Assembly (NCBI RefSeq): GCF_005938105.1
Contig: NZ_VCPE01000003.1
Location: 434,001-498,000, forward strand
Origin: Brucella haematophila
GTDB lineage: Bacteria; Pseudomonadota; Alphaproteobacteria; Rhizobiales; Rhizobiaceae
Length of the DNA stretch: 64,000 nucleotides
Direction of reading: 5' to 3'
The translations under genes were made by a program, and so were the position numbers. Each line of letters opens with the position of its first letter. Positions within the stretch are counted from its first letter, which is position 1. Under the pieces are notes generated by a model. The model saw only the letters and a program-made list of their open reading frames with translations. It was not told where the DNA came from and did no database searches. Below, piece after piece: positions 16,406 through 24,363 of the stretch.

Positions 16406-17079
16406 TGTTCATCAACGGCGATAAATCGCAGGATCATCTCGGTCATCGTCTGCAAGCGGGCATCGATAGCATCTTCTGCAAGAAGTTCGCGACCGAAGAG
16501 TACCTTCAGCGTATGCCGGTTGGAGACATAGGTGAAACCAAGCGCCGAGATGGAGATATAGAGATCAAGCGGATCCACATGGCGGAAAAGACCTTTCGCG
16601 ACACCGCTCTCGATAATCGTCGATACTCTGTTGACGATGGCGCTGTTGAGCCCCTCCATGTCTGCCGCCGCCTGCAAATGGACAGCGCCGTGCAGGTTCT
16701 CCGTGTTGATCATCCGTACGAAGGCTGGATTGTCGATGTAATAGCGGAAGGTGAAAGAGATCAGCGCTTTCATCGCCCCAATGGGATCGGCAGGATCAAG
16801 GTGCAACTGTTCTTCTGCGGAACGGATGCCCACATATAAGTGCTCCATCGCTGCAAGGTAGAGTTCCTCCTTGCTGCCGAAGTAATGATAAACCATTGCC
16901 TTGTTGGAGTTCGCCCGTTGTGCGATGCGGTCCACCCGAGCGCCGCCGATTCCATGGGTGGAAAACTCCGCTATCGCGGATTCAAGCAGCAGGCGCCTGC
17001 GTTTCTCCGGCGATCTCTGTCCAGGGTCAATTCCGGGATCGAGCGTGTTCTGTGTTGGCATCGTATCGGCATTCGTCAT
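16378..17079 (-). CDS. TetR family transcriptional regulator
   Basis: A 233-residue regulator with the TetR helix-turn-helix near residues 20-70 (LLLESAIAEFSTHGIGGARV; ANSNKAMVYHYFGSKEELY) and a long helical ligand domain. The start at 17079 follows GAGGAATCCAA; an upstream in-frame start adds 15 residues without a site. It is transcribed away from the ABC importer operon, and a perfect 16-bp palindrome lies inside that operon's promoter, so it most likely represses it. Confidence 0.85.
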   Translation of the reverse strand: MTNADTMPTQNTLDPGIDPGQRSPEKRRRLLLESAIAEFSTHGIGGARVDRIAQRANSNKAMVYHYFGSKEELYLAAMEHLYVGIRSAEEQLHLDPADPIGAMKALISFTFRYYIDNPAFVRMINTENLHGAVHLQAAADMEGLNSAIVNRVSTIIESGVAKGLFRHVDPLDLYISISALGFTYVSNRHTLKVLFGRELLAEDAIDARLQTMTEMILRFIAVDEHQIIPSIER

Positions 17080-17178
17080 TTGGATTCCTCGGACTGGCTG
17101 TCCTCTTACCACATTGGCAGGCATTGGGCAGCAGCTAGAGCGTAAGTCGTTGATCTGCGGTTAGGCATAACACATGGA

Positions 17179-17207
17179 TTGACATCAACCAACCGGTTGG
17201 TTAATTA
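17179..17207 (+). promoter_or_regulatory. TetR-repressed promoter of the importer operon
   Basis: TTGACA (17179-17184) and TAATTA (17202-17207) are spaced 17 bases apart. The perfect palindrome AACCAACCGGTTGGTT (17187-17202) fills the spacer. Such CCAACCGGTTGG-centred sites are common TetR operators. The layout is classic steric repression by the divergent TetR protein. Confidence 0.7.
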
Positions 17208-17286
17208 AAAAATGAATACAAGGTTCGGATCGCGAAGAGGAGTCGCAGTCTGGACAACACGGCACAAACCTTGAGGAGGACTATTA

Positions 17287-18120
17287 ATGCCGAGCAATTT
17301 CTCATTTCGTAACGCAGCACTGGCGCTTTTTGCAGGCGCAGCGATGGTGCTCGGAGCTTCTGCAGCCCACGCGCAGGCTCTGGAGAAAATCAAAAGTGCA
17401 GGCGTCGTCCGTATAGGCGTCATGGGCGAGCAGGCCCCGTGGGGTTCAATCGACTCCGCCGGAAACAACATTGGTTATGATATCGATGTTGCGAAACTGA
17501 TCGGCGAAGAAATGGGCGTCAAGGTTGAGTTCGTGCCCAATGCTGTCGCTGCGCGCATTCCAAACCTTTTGACCGGTAAGGTCGACTTGCAGATGGCCGT
17601 AATGGGTATGTATCCGGACCGCGCCAAAGCTGTCCAGTTTACCAAGCCCTATGCCGGCCTGAAGATCATTCTTTTGTCGAGTGCCAAAAACAACATCACC
17701 AAGATTGAAGATGCCAAAAGCCTTCGCATAGGCGTGCCGCGCGGTGCGGCGCAGGACAAGGCGATCACGGGACTTCTAGGTGATGTTAGCAATATTCGTC
17801 GCTTTGACGATGACAGCTCCACGATGCAGGCGCTGGTATCTGGCCAGGTTGACGCCATCGGTGGCAACACGACCTATAAGATCAATCTGGATAAGGCCGC
17901 GCCGGGTAATGACTACGAGCAGAAACTGGTCTTCAACGAGCAGTGGATGGGTGTAACGACCAAGCTTGGCGACAAGGAAATCAACGCCTGGCTGAACCAG
18001 TTCATCGACAAGATCAAGGCCGATGGTCGCCTTGAGGTGATCAACAAGAAGTGGCTCGGCGAAGACAAGCTTCCGAACTTCCCGGAGAAGCTTGAAGGTG
18101 TGTCCTACACCGTCGAATAA
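17287..18120 (+). CDS. ABC transporter substrate-binding protein, polar amino acid type
   Basis: A 277-residue periplasmic binding protein of the bacterial extracellular solute-binding family 3. A signal peptide is clear (ALALFAGAAMVLGASAAHAQ, cleavage near residue 31). The mature part begins LEKIKSAGVVRIGV and contains GYDIDVAKLIGEEMGV and GMYPDRAKAVQFTKPY. Permeases and ATPase are encoded at the far end of the same run (21382-23482), with four or five enzymes in between. That layout suggests the ligand is the enzymes' substrate, possibly an alicyclic acid rather than an amino acid. TTGAGGAGGACTATTA precedes the ATG. Confidence 0.88.
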   Translation: MPSNFSFRNAALALFAGAAMVLGASAAHAQALEKIKSAGVVRIGVMGEQAPWGSIDSAGNNIGYDIDVAKLIGEEMGVKVEFVPNAVAARIPNLLTGKVDLQMAVMGMYPDRAKAVQFTKPYAGLKIILLSSAKNNITKIEDAKSLRIGVPRGAAQDKAITGLLGDVSNIRRFDDDSSTMQALVSGQVDAIGGNTTYKINLDKAAPGNDYEQKLVFNEQWMGVTTKLGDKEINAWLNQFIDKIKADGRLEVINKKWLGEDKLPNFPEKLEGVSYTVE

Positions 18121-18212
18121 CATCGACCACATTTCCAATACTGCATGATGAAACGGGGTGCGCGGCCACGATTGCGCAGTCGCGCCCTTCGTCTTCCACG
18201 GAAAGTCTGAAC

Positions 18213-18647
18213 ATGCGTAAAATCTTCATTTTGAATGGTCCCAACCTCAATCTGCTCGGCCAGCGTGAGCCGGAAATCTACGGTCGAACGACGCTCGATG
18301 AAATTCGTTCCTGGTTGGAGACGGATGCTGCAGAGCTTGGTGTGGCGATTGAATTTCGCCAGTCGAACTTCGAAGGTGAGATTATAGAATCCATTCATGC
18401 CGCACGTCAGGAAGCGGTGGGGATCATCATCAATCCGGCTGCCTATACGTTCACGTCAATTGCCATTCTTGATGCACTCAAGATGTTCAATGGACCCAAG
18501 ATCGAGCTGCACATTTCCAACGTGCATCAGCGCGAAGAAATCTATCACAAGTCGCTCGTATCCAGAACGGCAACGGCGGTGATGGCAGGCTTTGGGGCGA
18601 AGGGCTATCGGCTTGCGCTCAGAGCAATGACGGAGATGACGGCATGA
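18213..18647 (+). CDS. aroQ: type II 3-dehydroquinate dehydratase-like protein
   Basis: A 144-residue type II dehydroquinase (small, dodecamer-forming family). The active-site elements are NGPNLNLLG, Arg18, the catalytic Tyr23 (EIYG), Asn74 (INPAAYT), His100 (ELHISN) and VHQREE. The usual His in the AYTHTS motif is replaced by Phe80 (AYTFTS), which would alter the substrate pocket. The copy is in a catabolic importer operon, so a role in breaking down dehydroquinate or a relative is more likely than aromatic amino acid synthesis. It overlaps the next gene by four bases. Confidence 0.85.
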   Translation: MRKIFILNGPNLNLLGQREPEIYGRTTLDEIRSWLETDAAELGVAIEFRQSNFEGEIIESIHAARQEAVGIIINPAAYTFTSIAILDALKMFNGPKIELHISNVHQREEIYHKSLVSRTATAVMAGFGAKGYRLALRAMTEMTA

Positions 18648-19705
18648 CACGCATTGGTCTTATGGGGGCTGGCCTGATTGGCCGCGAACACGCAGAACTT
18701 CTGACTTCGAACCGGCGCGCAGAAATCGCCGCCATCTGCGATCCGACGCCCGCAGCCGCGGAAATGGCGGCCAGACTTTCAGTGCCGCATTTTTCTGACT
18801 ATGGCGCGATGCTCGATCAGGCAAAGCTGGATGGTGCAATCATCGCCTTGCCGAACCAGTTGCATGCACCGGCAGCTCTGGCTTGCATCGAGCGCGGAGT
18901 ACCTTGCCTGATCGAAAAACCGATCGCTGAAAGCCTGGCATCGGCCAGCCGGATTGTCGAGGCTTCCGAACGTTCAGGTGTTGCCGTGCTTGTTGGCCAT
19001 CAGCGGCGTCACAGCCCGGATATCCGTTCGGCAAAGCGTGCCATTGAGGCTGGCGAACTCGGTCCCCTTGTTGCCGTGAATGGCATGACCTTGTTTGATA
19101 AGCCGGATGATTATTTCAATACAGAATGGCGGCGGAAGCTCGGTGGCGGTGTTCTACTGATCAATCTGATCCATGACATTGATGTGCTGCGTTATCTGGT
19201 GGGCGAGATCGAGAGCATTCGCGCTTTTACTTCGTCGGCGCGTCGTGGCTTCGAAGTGGAAGACACTGCAAGCATTTCAATCCGCTTTGTAAATGGTGTG
19301 CTTGGTACGTTCCTGATTTCCGATGGTGCCGTCAGTCCGTGGGCCTGGGAATACACGTCGGGTCAAGCACTCTATCATCCAGCGCAACCCGGACCTTGCC
19401 TCTTCCTCGCCGGACGCAAGGCGGCATTGTCCGTTTCCGATATGTATCTGTGGCGGCATGCAGAGGAAAGCGATCACTGGCAGCATCCGCTGATCCGCGA
19501 ATACCGGCCGGGTGATGGGTCGTTGACCTATGTGAACCAGCTTGATCATTTCGTTGATGTGATCCATGGAAATGCCAAACCGTTGATTACGGCGCGTGAT
19601 GGCATGTCGACCCTTGCAGCAACCCTTGCAGTCGATGTTGCGGGACGTGAAGACCGAACTGTCACGCTTGCGGAGATGCTGAATGCCGTCGGGGTAGCCG
19701 CATGA
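18644..19705 (+). CDS. Gfo/Idh/MocA family oxidoreductase
   Basis: A 353-residue NAD(P)-dependent dehydrogenase. The N-terminal Rossmann motif is GLMGAGLIGREHAELL, the family EKP motif follows at about residues 91-93 (LIEKPIAES), and the C-terminal alpha/beta domain includes GGGVLLINLIHDIDVLRYLVGE with the His/Asp pair that often contacts substrate. Members oxidise ring polyols and sugars (inositol, glucose-fructose), which suits a hydroxylated ring substrate. It is coupled by ATGA overlaps on both sides. Confidence 0.88.
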   Translation: MTRIGLMGAGLIGREHAELLTSNRRAEIAAICDPTPAAAEMAARLSVPHFSDYGAMLDQAKLDGAIIALPNQLHAPAALACIERGVPCLIEKPIAESLASASRIVEASERSGVAVLVGHQRRHSPDIRSAKRAIEAGELGPLVAVNGMTLFDKPDDYFNTEWRRKLGGGVLLINLIHDIDVLRYLVGEIESIRAFTSSARRGFEVEDTASISIRFVNGVLGTFLISDGAVSPWAWEYTSGQALYHPAQPGPCLFLAGRKAALSVSDMYLWRHAEESDHWQHPLIREYRPGDGSLTYVNQLDHFVDVIHGNAKPLITARDGMSTLAATLAVDVAGREDRTVTLAEMLNAVGVAA

Positions 19706-20532
19706 CCCGCAGAAAGACATCACTCTCGTTCCTGACCGGGCTTGGCGTCGCGCCGGAAGAAGCTGTGCTGGCGGCAGCGGAGGCAGGTTACGATTATCTC
19801 GGCTTTCGCCTGATGCCAGCTGTCCCGGGTGGCCTGGCTTATGCGCTGATGGATGAGCCGGCTCGTGTGAAAGCACTTCTCAACCTTATGGAAGACAAGG
19901 GCGTTGAGGTCTTCGACATTGAGATGATCCGTATTGGACCGGAATTTGATCCTGAGCCGTATTTGCCGTTTCTGGATTGTTCGGCGCAATTGGGTGCTCG
20001 CGCCATTCTCGTTGCAGGGGATGATGCTGACGAGGTTCGGCTGACCCACTCATTCGTGAAGCTTTGCGAGGCCGCACGTCCTTTCGGTCTTTCGATGGAC
20101 CTGGAATTCATGCCCCAATCCGAACTCCGCGATCTCGCCGCGGCGACCCGTGTGTTGACTGCGGCTGACCAGCCGAACCAGGGTGTTATCATTGATACGC
20201 TGCACGTTTCGCGTTCGCGCTCGACTATTGAAGAAATTGCCGCAGTGCCGCGCAAGTGGCTGCACTATGCGCAGATTTGCGATGCTCCCGCCGAAATCCC
20301 GGAAAGTCGAGACGAGTTGAACTATGCCGCGCGGCACGAGCGGCTTCTGCCCGGTGAAGGCGAACTGGATCTCGCTGGCATGTTCGAAGCGCTGCCGGCG
20401 GATATTCCGGTTGCGGTCGAAATCCCAAATGATCGTCAGTCGCGAGGTCTGTCTGCCACCGAATGGGCGAGACGCGCGCTGATAGCATCAAATGACGTAC
20501 TGGCAAAAGTGACCGGGGAGGTTGTAGCGTGA
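19702..20532 (+). CDS. TIM-barrel isomerase/dehydratase, 3-dehydroshikimate dehydratase-like (paralogue C)
   Basis: A 276-residue paralogue, closest to A: Glu135 (DLEFMPQ), Asp165 (IIDTLHV), Gln191 (AQICDAP) and Glu240 (AVEIPND), with shared LGFRLMPA, ARAILVAGDD and RLLPGEGELDL blocks. Together with the AroQ-like gene two positions upstream it would convert dehydroquinate to dehydroshikimate and then to protocatechuate if it is a true dehydratase (inference from family and position). It overlaps both neighbours (ATGA before it; GTGA after it). Confidence 0.78.
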   Translation: MTRRKTSLSFLTGLGVAPEEAVLAAAEAGYDYLGFRLMPAVPGGLAYALMDEPARVKALLNLMEDKGVEVFDIEMIRIGPEFDPEPYLPFLDCSAQLGARAILVAGDDADEVRLTHSFVKLCEAARPFGLSMDLEFMPQSELRDLAAATRVLTAADQPNQGVIIDTLHVSRSRSTIEEIAAVPRKWLHYAQICDAPAEIPESRDELNYAARHERLLPGEGELDLAGMFEALPADIPVAVEIPNDRQSRGLSATEWARRALIASNDVLAKVTGEVVA

Positions 20533-21356
20533 AAAGCCTTGAAACCAAAACCATTCAGGGTGTGAAGATTCCCAGCCTCGGACTGGGCACGTTCGAACTG
20601 AAAGGGCCGGAAGGCGAAGTTGCAATCCGCACGGCAATTGAGCTTGGCTATCGCCAGATCGATACGGCCATCCGTTATGGCAACGAAGCTGAGGTAGGAC
20701 GCGCTGTTCGTGAGAGCGGCGTGGCCCGTAGTGAGCTGTTCGTCACGACGAAGATATGGTTTACCGAGCTTGATCCAGAGACAGTCGCCCGGCGCGTGGA
20801 TGAAAGTCTGGAACGGCTTGGCTTTGATTATGTCGATCTGCTTCTGGTGCACTGGCCAAGCAAGACGGTTCCTCTCGGCGAAACCCTGGCCGCTTTCGCA
20901 GAAGCAAAAGCGAGCGGTAAGACCCGTCTGATCGGCGTCAGCAATTTTACGGTCGCACTTCTGGACGAAGCGCTTGATGTGCATAAAGCTGAGCTGTTCT
21001 GCAATCAGGTCGAGTATCATCCGTATCTGTCACAAGAGAAGCTTCTCACGCGTATGCGTCGGGCGGACATGCTTCTAAATGCCTATCAGCCGATAGCGCG
21101 GGGCAAGGTTTTCAGCTCGGATGTCCTTGTTCAGCTTGGGCGGAAGTACGGAAAGTCTGCGGGCCAGATTACTTTGCGCTGGCATCTACAGCAGGACAAT
21201 GTCGGCGCCATTCCACGTTCCGCCAAGCCAGAAAACATGAAGTCCAACCGGGATATTTTCGACTTCGAACTGTCGGCGGAAGACATGGCGGCGATCCACG
21301 CACTTGCACGCGGCGAGCGCTTTTCCAGTTTCGAATGGGAACCGGATTGGGACTGA
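20529..21356 (+). CDS. aldo/keto reductase
   Basis: A 275-residue AKR barrel. The catalytic tetrad is intact: Asp45 (QIDTAIRY), Tyr50, Lys75 (VTTKIW) and His108 (LLVHWP). QPIARGKVFSSD and the C-terminal IPRSAKPENMKSNRDIF bind NADP(H). It resembles 2,5-diketo-D-gluconate reductase-type AKRs. The start is GTG, overlapping the previous stop. It would reduce or oxidise a keto or hydroxy group of the imported substrate. Confidence 0.88.
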   Translation: MKSLETKTIQGVKIPSLGLGTFELKGPEGEVAIRTAIELGYRQIDTAIRYGNEAEVGRAVRESGVARSELFVTTKIWFTELDPETVARRVDESLERLGFDYVDLLLVHWPSKTVPLGETLAAFAEAKASGKTRLIGVSNFTVALLDEALDVHKAELFCNQVEYHPYLSQEKLLTRMRRADMLLNAYQPIARGKVFSSDVLVQLGRKYGKSAGQITLRWHLQQDNVGAIPRSAKPENMKSNRDIFDFELSAEDMAAIHALARGERFSSFEWEPDWD

Positions 21357-21381
21357 GTGCCATGCTGGAGGAGGATAGAAT

Positions 21382-22044
21382 ATGACACTTGATTTCAGCG
21401 TCGTCGCGGACGCCTGGCCCTCACTGGTGTATGGGACGCTGGGAACCCTATTCCTGGCCGTCGTTGGCATGGCACTCGCCACCATCATCGGCGTCGTAGG
21501 GGTTGCGATCTTGCGCGCACATATGGCGATCCCGTCTTTTCTGGTCACCGCCTTCGTCGAGGTGATCCGCAATACGCCGTTTCTGGTCCAGATTTACTTC
21601 GTCTTCTTTGCGTTGCCTCTTGCAGGCATAACGTTGAATCCAACGCTTACGGCCATTCTTGCGCTTGGGTTGAACGGCGGCGCATACGCCATTGAGATTA
21701 TCCGTGGTGGGGTCGAAAGCATTCCGAAAGGCCAGACGGAAGCCGGGCTGGCGCTCGGTCTTCACCGGCACGAAGTGTTCCGTCTCATCGTTCTCAAACC
21801 GGCGCTAAGGGCGATATATCCATCGCTGTCAAGCCAGTTCATTTTGCTCACGCTCACGACCGCAATCTGCACTTCAATTTCCGCCTATGAGCTGACCTCT
21901 GCCGGACAGCGCATTGAAGCGGAAACATTTCGCAGTTTTGAGACCTATTTCACGCTGACGGGCATTTATCTGGTGATCTCGCTGGTGACGATGTGGTCGC
22001 TTGCCGCCATCGGCCGACGCGCTTTCAGCTATCCGCAGCGTTGA
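21382..22044 (+). CDS. ABC importer permease 1, polar amino acid type
   Basis: A 220-residue integral membrane permease of the HisMQ/GlnP type, with about five helices. The EAA loop is GGVESIPKGQTEAGLALGLHR, and VIRNTPFLVQIYFVFF is the family N-terminal signature. GGAGGAGGATAGAAT precedes the ATG. It is followed 12 bases later by a second permease, giving a heterodimeric channel. Confidence 0.9.
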   Translation: MTLDFSVVADAWPSLVYGTLGTLFLAVVGMALATIIGVVGVAILRAHMAIPSFLVTAFVEVIRNTPFLVQIYFVFFALPLAGITLNPTLTAILALGLNGGAYAIEIIRGGVESIPKGQTEAGLALGLHRHEVFRLIVLKPALRAIYPSLSSQFILLTLTTAICTSISAYELTSAGQRIEAETFRSFETYFTLTGIYLVISLVTMWSLAAIGRRAFSYPQR

Positions 22045-22056
22045 GGAGGACGACTT

Positions 22057-22701
22057 ATGGGACTGCAAGAACTCACCTATTTGCTGCAGGGGCTTGGCTG
22101 GACGCTCGTCCTGACGGCCATGGCCTTTGCGGGCGGTATCGTTTCGGGCATCATCATTGCCTTGATGCGGGTATCGAAACTCGCATGGGTTCGGGCTATT
22201 GCAATCGGCTGGATTGGCCTCTTTCAGGGCACGCCTTTGCTGATGCAGCTCTTCGTTGCCTATTTCGGCCTGCCGCTCCTTGGTTTTGATCTACCTGCCT
22301 GGGCGGCTGTGGGCATAGCACTTGCCGCACATGCCTCTGCCTTTTTGGGTGAAATCTGGCGCGGCGCGATTGAAGCCGTTCCGAAGGGACAGACCGAGGC
22401 GGCCGATGCGCTTGGGCTTCATCGCTACAGCCTGATGGTTGATGTCATCATGCCACAAGCCTTTAAACTATCTTTGCCGGCTACCGTTGGCTTTCTTGTC
22501 CAGCTTCTGAAGGGTACATCGCTGGCCGCGATTGTCGGTTTCATCGAACTGACCCGTGCCGGTTCGATTATCTCTAACCAGATCTACCGGCCGCTTCTCG
22601 TGTTCGGTGTCGTAGGGGCGATGTATTTCGCCATGTGCTGGCCGCTCTCCTTGTGGGGCAGGCGTATTGAACGACGCATGGCCGCTGGCCTCTCCAGATA
22701 A
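22057..22701 (+). CDS. ABC importer permease 2, polar amino acid type
   Basis: A 214-residue partner permease. The EAA loop is [20 protein letters not shown], and the N-terminal signature is [29 protein letters not shown] precedes the ATG. It would pair with the permease just upstream and the ATPase just downstream. Confidence 0.9.
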   Translation: MGLQELTYLLQGLGWTLVLTAMAFAGGIVSGIIIALMRVSKLAWVRAIAIGWIGLFQGTPLLMQLFVAYFGLPLLGFDLPAWAAVGIALAAHASAFLGEIWRGAIEAVPKGQTEAADALGLHRYSLMVDVIMPQAFKLSLPATVGFLVQLLKGTSLAAIVGFIELTRAGSIISNQIYRPLLVFGVVGAMYFAMCWPLSLWGRRIERRMAAGLSR

Positions 22702-22717
22702 GAAAGGAAAACTTCTC

Positions 22718-23482
22718 GTGGCAAATGAGAACAAGTCAGATGCGCAGCCGATGATCATGATGCGCGACGTGGAGAAGTGGTACGGCAATTTTTACGCCTT
22801 GAAGAAGGTTTCCCTGACAGTAGGCAAGGGTGAAAAGATTGTCCTGTGCGGTCCCTCGGGGTCAGGTAAATCCACCTTGATCCGTTGTATCAACCGTTTG
22901 GAAGCCAGCCAGGGCGGCGAGATTGTTGTTGCCGGTCACGCCGTCAAGGAAGACCAGAAGGCCATCGACGCGGTACGCCGTGAAGTTGGCATGGTCTTTC
23001 AGCAGTTCAACCTGTTCCCGCATAAAACCGTTCTGGAAAACTGTATCCTCGCACCGATGCGTGTGCGCAAGCTGTCACGTGCTGAAGCGGAGGCGACGGC
23101 GCGTAAATATCTTGACCGCGTGCGTATCGGCGATCAGGCCGAAAAATATCCGGCACAGCTTTCTGGTGGCCAGCAGCAGCGCGTTGCTATTGCGCGGGCA
23201 CTTTGTATGGAACCAAAAGCCATGTTGTTTGACGAGCCAACTTCGGCTCTGGATCCGGAAATGGTCAAGGAAGTTCTAGATACAATGGTGTCGCTCGCGC
23301 GTGACGGCATGACCATGATCTGCGTGACACATGAGATGGGCTTTGCACGTCAGGTGGCGGACCGGGTCATCTTTATGGCTGATGGTGAGATCATCGAGGA
23401 AAATGACCCTGAAACCTTCTTTCGGGCACCGGCACATGCGCGCACGCGGACCTTTCTCGGCGAGATACTGCAGCACCATTAA
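22718..23482 (+). CDS. ABC importer ATPase, polar amino acid type
   Basis: A 254-residue ATPase. Walker A is GPSGSGKST, the Q-loop is in [17 protein letters not shown], the signature is [15 protein letters not shown], Walker B is [14 protein letters not shown], and the switch His is in [18 protein letters not shown]. The start is taken as GTG at 22718, with AGAAAGGAAAAC upstream; the ATG at 22751 is an alternative. It closes the TetR-controlled operon and is followed by a strong terminator. Confidence 0.92.
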   Translation: MANENKSDAQPMIMMRDVEKWYGNFYALKKVSLTVGKGEKIVLCGPSGSGKSTLIRCINRLEASQGGEIVVAGHAVKEDQKAIDAVRREVGMVFQQFNLFPHKTVLENCILAPMRVRKLSRAEAEATARKYLDRVRIGDQAEKYPAQLSGGQQQRVAIARALCMEPKAMLFDEPTSALDPEMVKEVLDTMVSLARDGMTMICVTHEMGFARQVADRVIFMADGEIIEENDPETFFRAPAHARTRTFLGEILQHH

Positions 23483-23510
23483 GCAACTGGCACTCGCCGA
23501 TATGATATTT

Positions 23511-23550
23511 GCAGGGATTTTGCGCATTGTTCGAGGCGCAAAATCTCTGC
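23511..23550. terminator. strong terminator between convergent operons
   Basis: GCAGGGATTTTGCGC and GCGCAAAATCTCTGC form a 15-bp stem with one G-T pair around a 10-base loop. It lies between the ATPase stop (23482) and the convergent SDR stop (23567) and can end both transcripts. Confidence 0.75.
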
Positions 23551-23566
23551 AGCATCTTCACGAGTG

Positions 23567-24349
23567 TCAGATCATCGAGCGGCTCAGGCCGCCGTCAATC
23601 GGTAGTGCCACACCATTGATGTAGCTTGCCGCCTTGCTGGCCAGGAACGCAACGACCTCGCCGAATTCTTCCGGCGTGCCGTAACGTCCGACCGGAATTT
23701 CTCTTTGACTTTCGGCTGCGATAACGGCTGGATCAACGCCGCGTTCAGCGGCATCCAGCGCGTCCAGCCGTGTGGTGCGCTCGGTTGCAAACCGACCGGG
23801 CATCACCACATTGACCGTTACACCATCTCCGGCCACTTCGCTGGCAAGCGTCTTGGCCCACCCTGCCAGCGCTGATCTCAATGCATTGGAAGCTGCCAGA
23901 TTGGGAATGGGTTCACGGATGCTTGTCGAGGATACTGCGATGATCCGGCCGAAACGGCGCGCACGCATTGCTGGCAAATAATGAGCGGCCACTTCAATCT
24001 GACTGAGAAACATGCTTCTGATCTGCGTGTTCCAGTAGGTTTCGTCATATTGAGATGCAGCCACTGGAGCGGGACCGCCGCCATTGAGAAGCAGGATATC
24101 GATGCTGCCAACGGCTTTGTCCACATTCTCCATCATTCTGGAAACACTGGCAGGATCGGTCAGATCGCTGGTAAAAGACGTCACCGAACCCGCATATGTG
24201 CCGAGGCGTTCTTCCGCTGCGCGCATCGCAACCTTGTCTCTGCCAACGAGCGCAATATTCACACCTTGCTTCGCTAGCGCTTCAGCGACGCCCAACCCAA
24301 GTCCTTTGCTTCCACCCAGAAGAAGTGCTGTCTGCCTTTTGTCATTCAT
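23567..24349 (-). CDS. short-chain dehydrogenase/reductase
   Basis: A 260-residue classical SDR: LLLGGSKGLGLGVAEAL is the cofactor motif, GGGPAP follows the fourth strand, and the C-terminus INGVALPIDGGLSRSMI ends the fold. In the catalytic region IIAVSSTSIREPIPNLAASNALRSALAGW, Ser is followed by an Asn (AASNALR) where most SDRs have YxxxK. This AxSNxxR pattern occurs in a divergent SDR group (FabG-like 3-oxoacyl reductase homologues). The start at 24349 is chosen because GGAACATCAAA precedes it. Third gene of the RidA operon. Confidence 0.78.
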   Translation of the reverse strand: MNDKRQTALLLGGSKGLGLGVAEALAKQGVNIALVGRDKVAMRAAEERLGTYAGSVTSFTSDLTDPASVSRMMENVDKAVGSIDILLLNGGGPAPVAASQYDETYWNTQIRSMFLSQIEVAAHYLPAMRARRFGRIIAVSSTSIREPIPNLAASNALRSALAGWAKTLASEVAGDGVTVNVVMPGRFATERTTRLDALDAAERGVDPAVIAAESQREIPVGRYGTPEEFGEVVAFLASKAASYINGVALPIDGGLSRSMI

Positions 24350-24363
24350 TTTGATGTTCCAAC

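Noticed and set aside
16405-16839. 144-residue + strand frame after the epimerase gene
   Set aside because: It is the antisense of the TetR gene, which has a clear helix-turn-helix on the minus strand.
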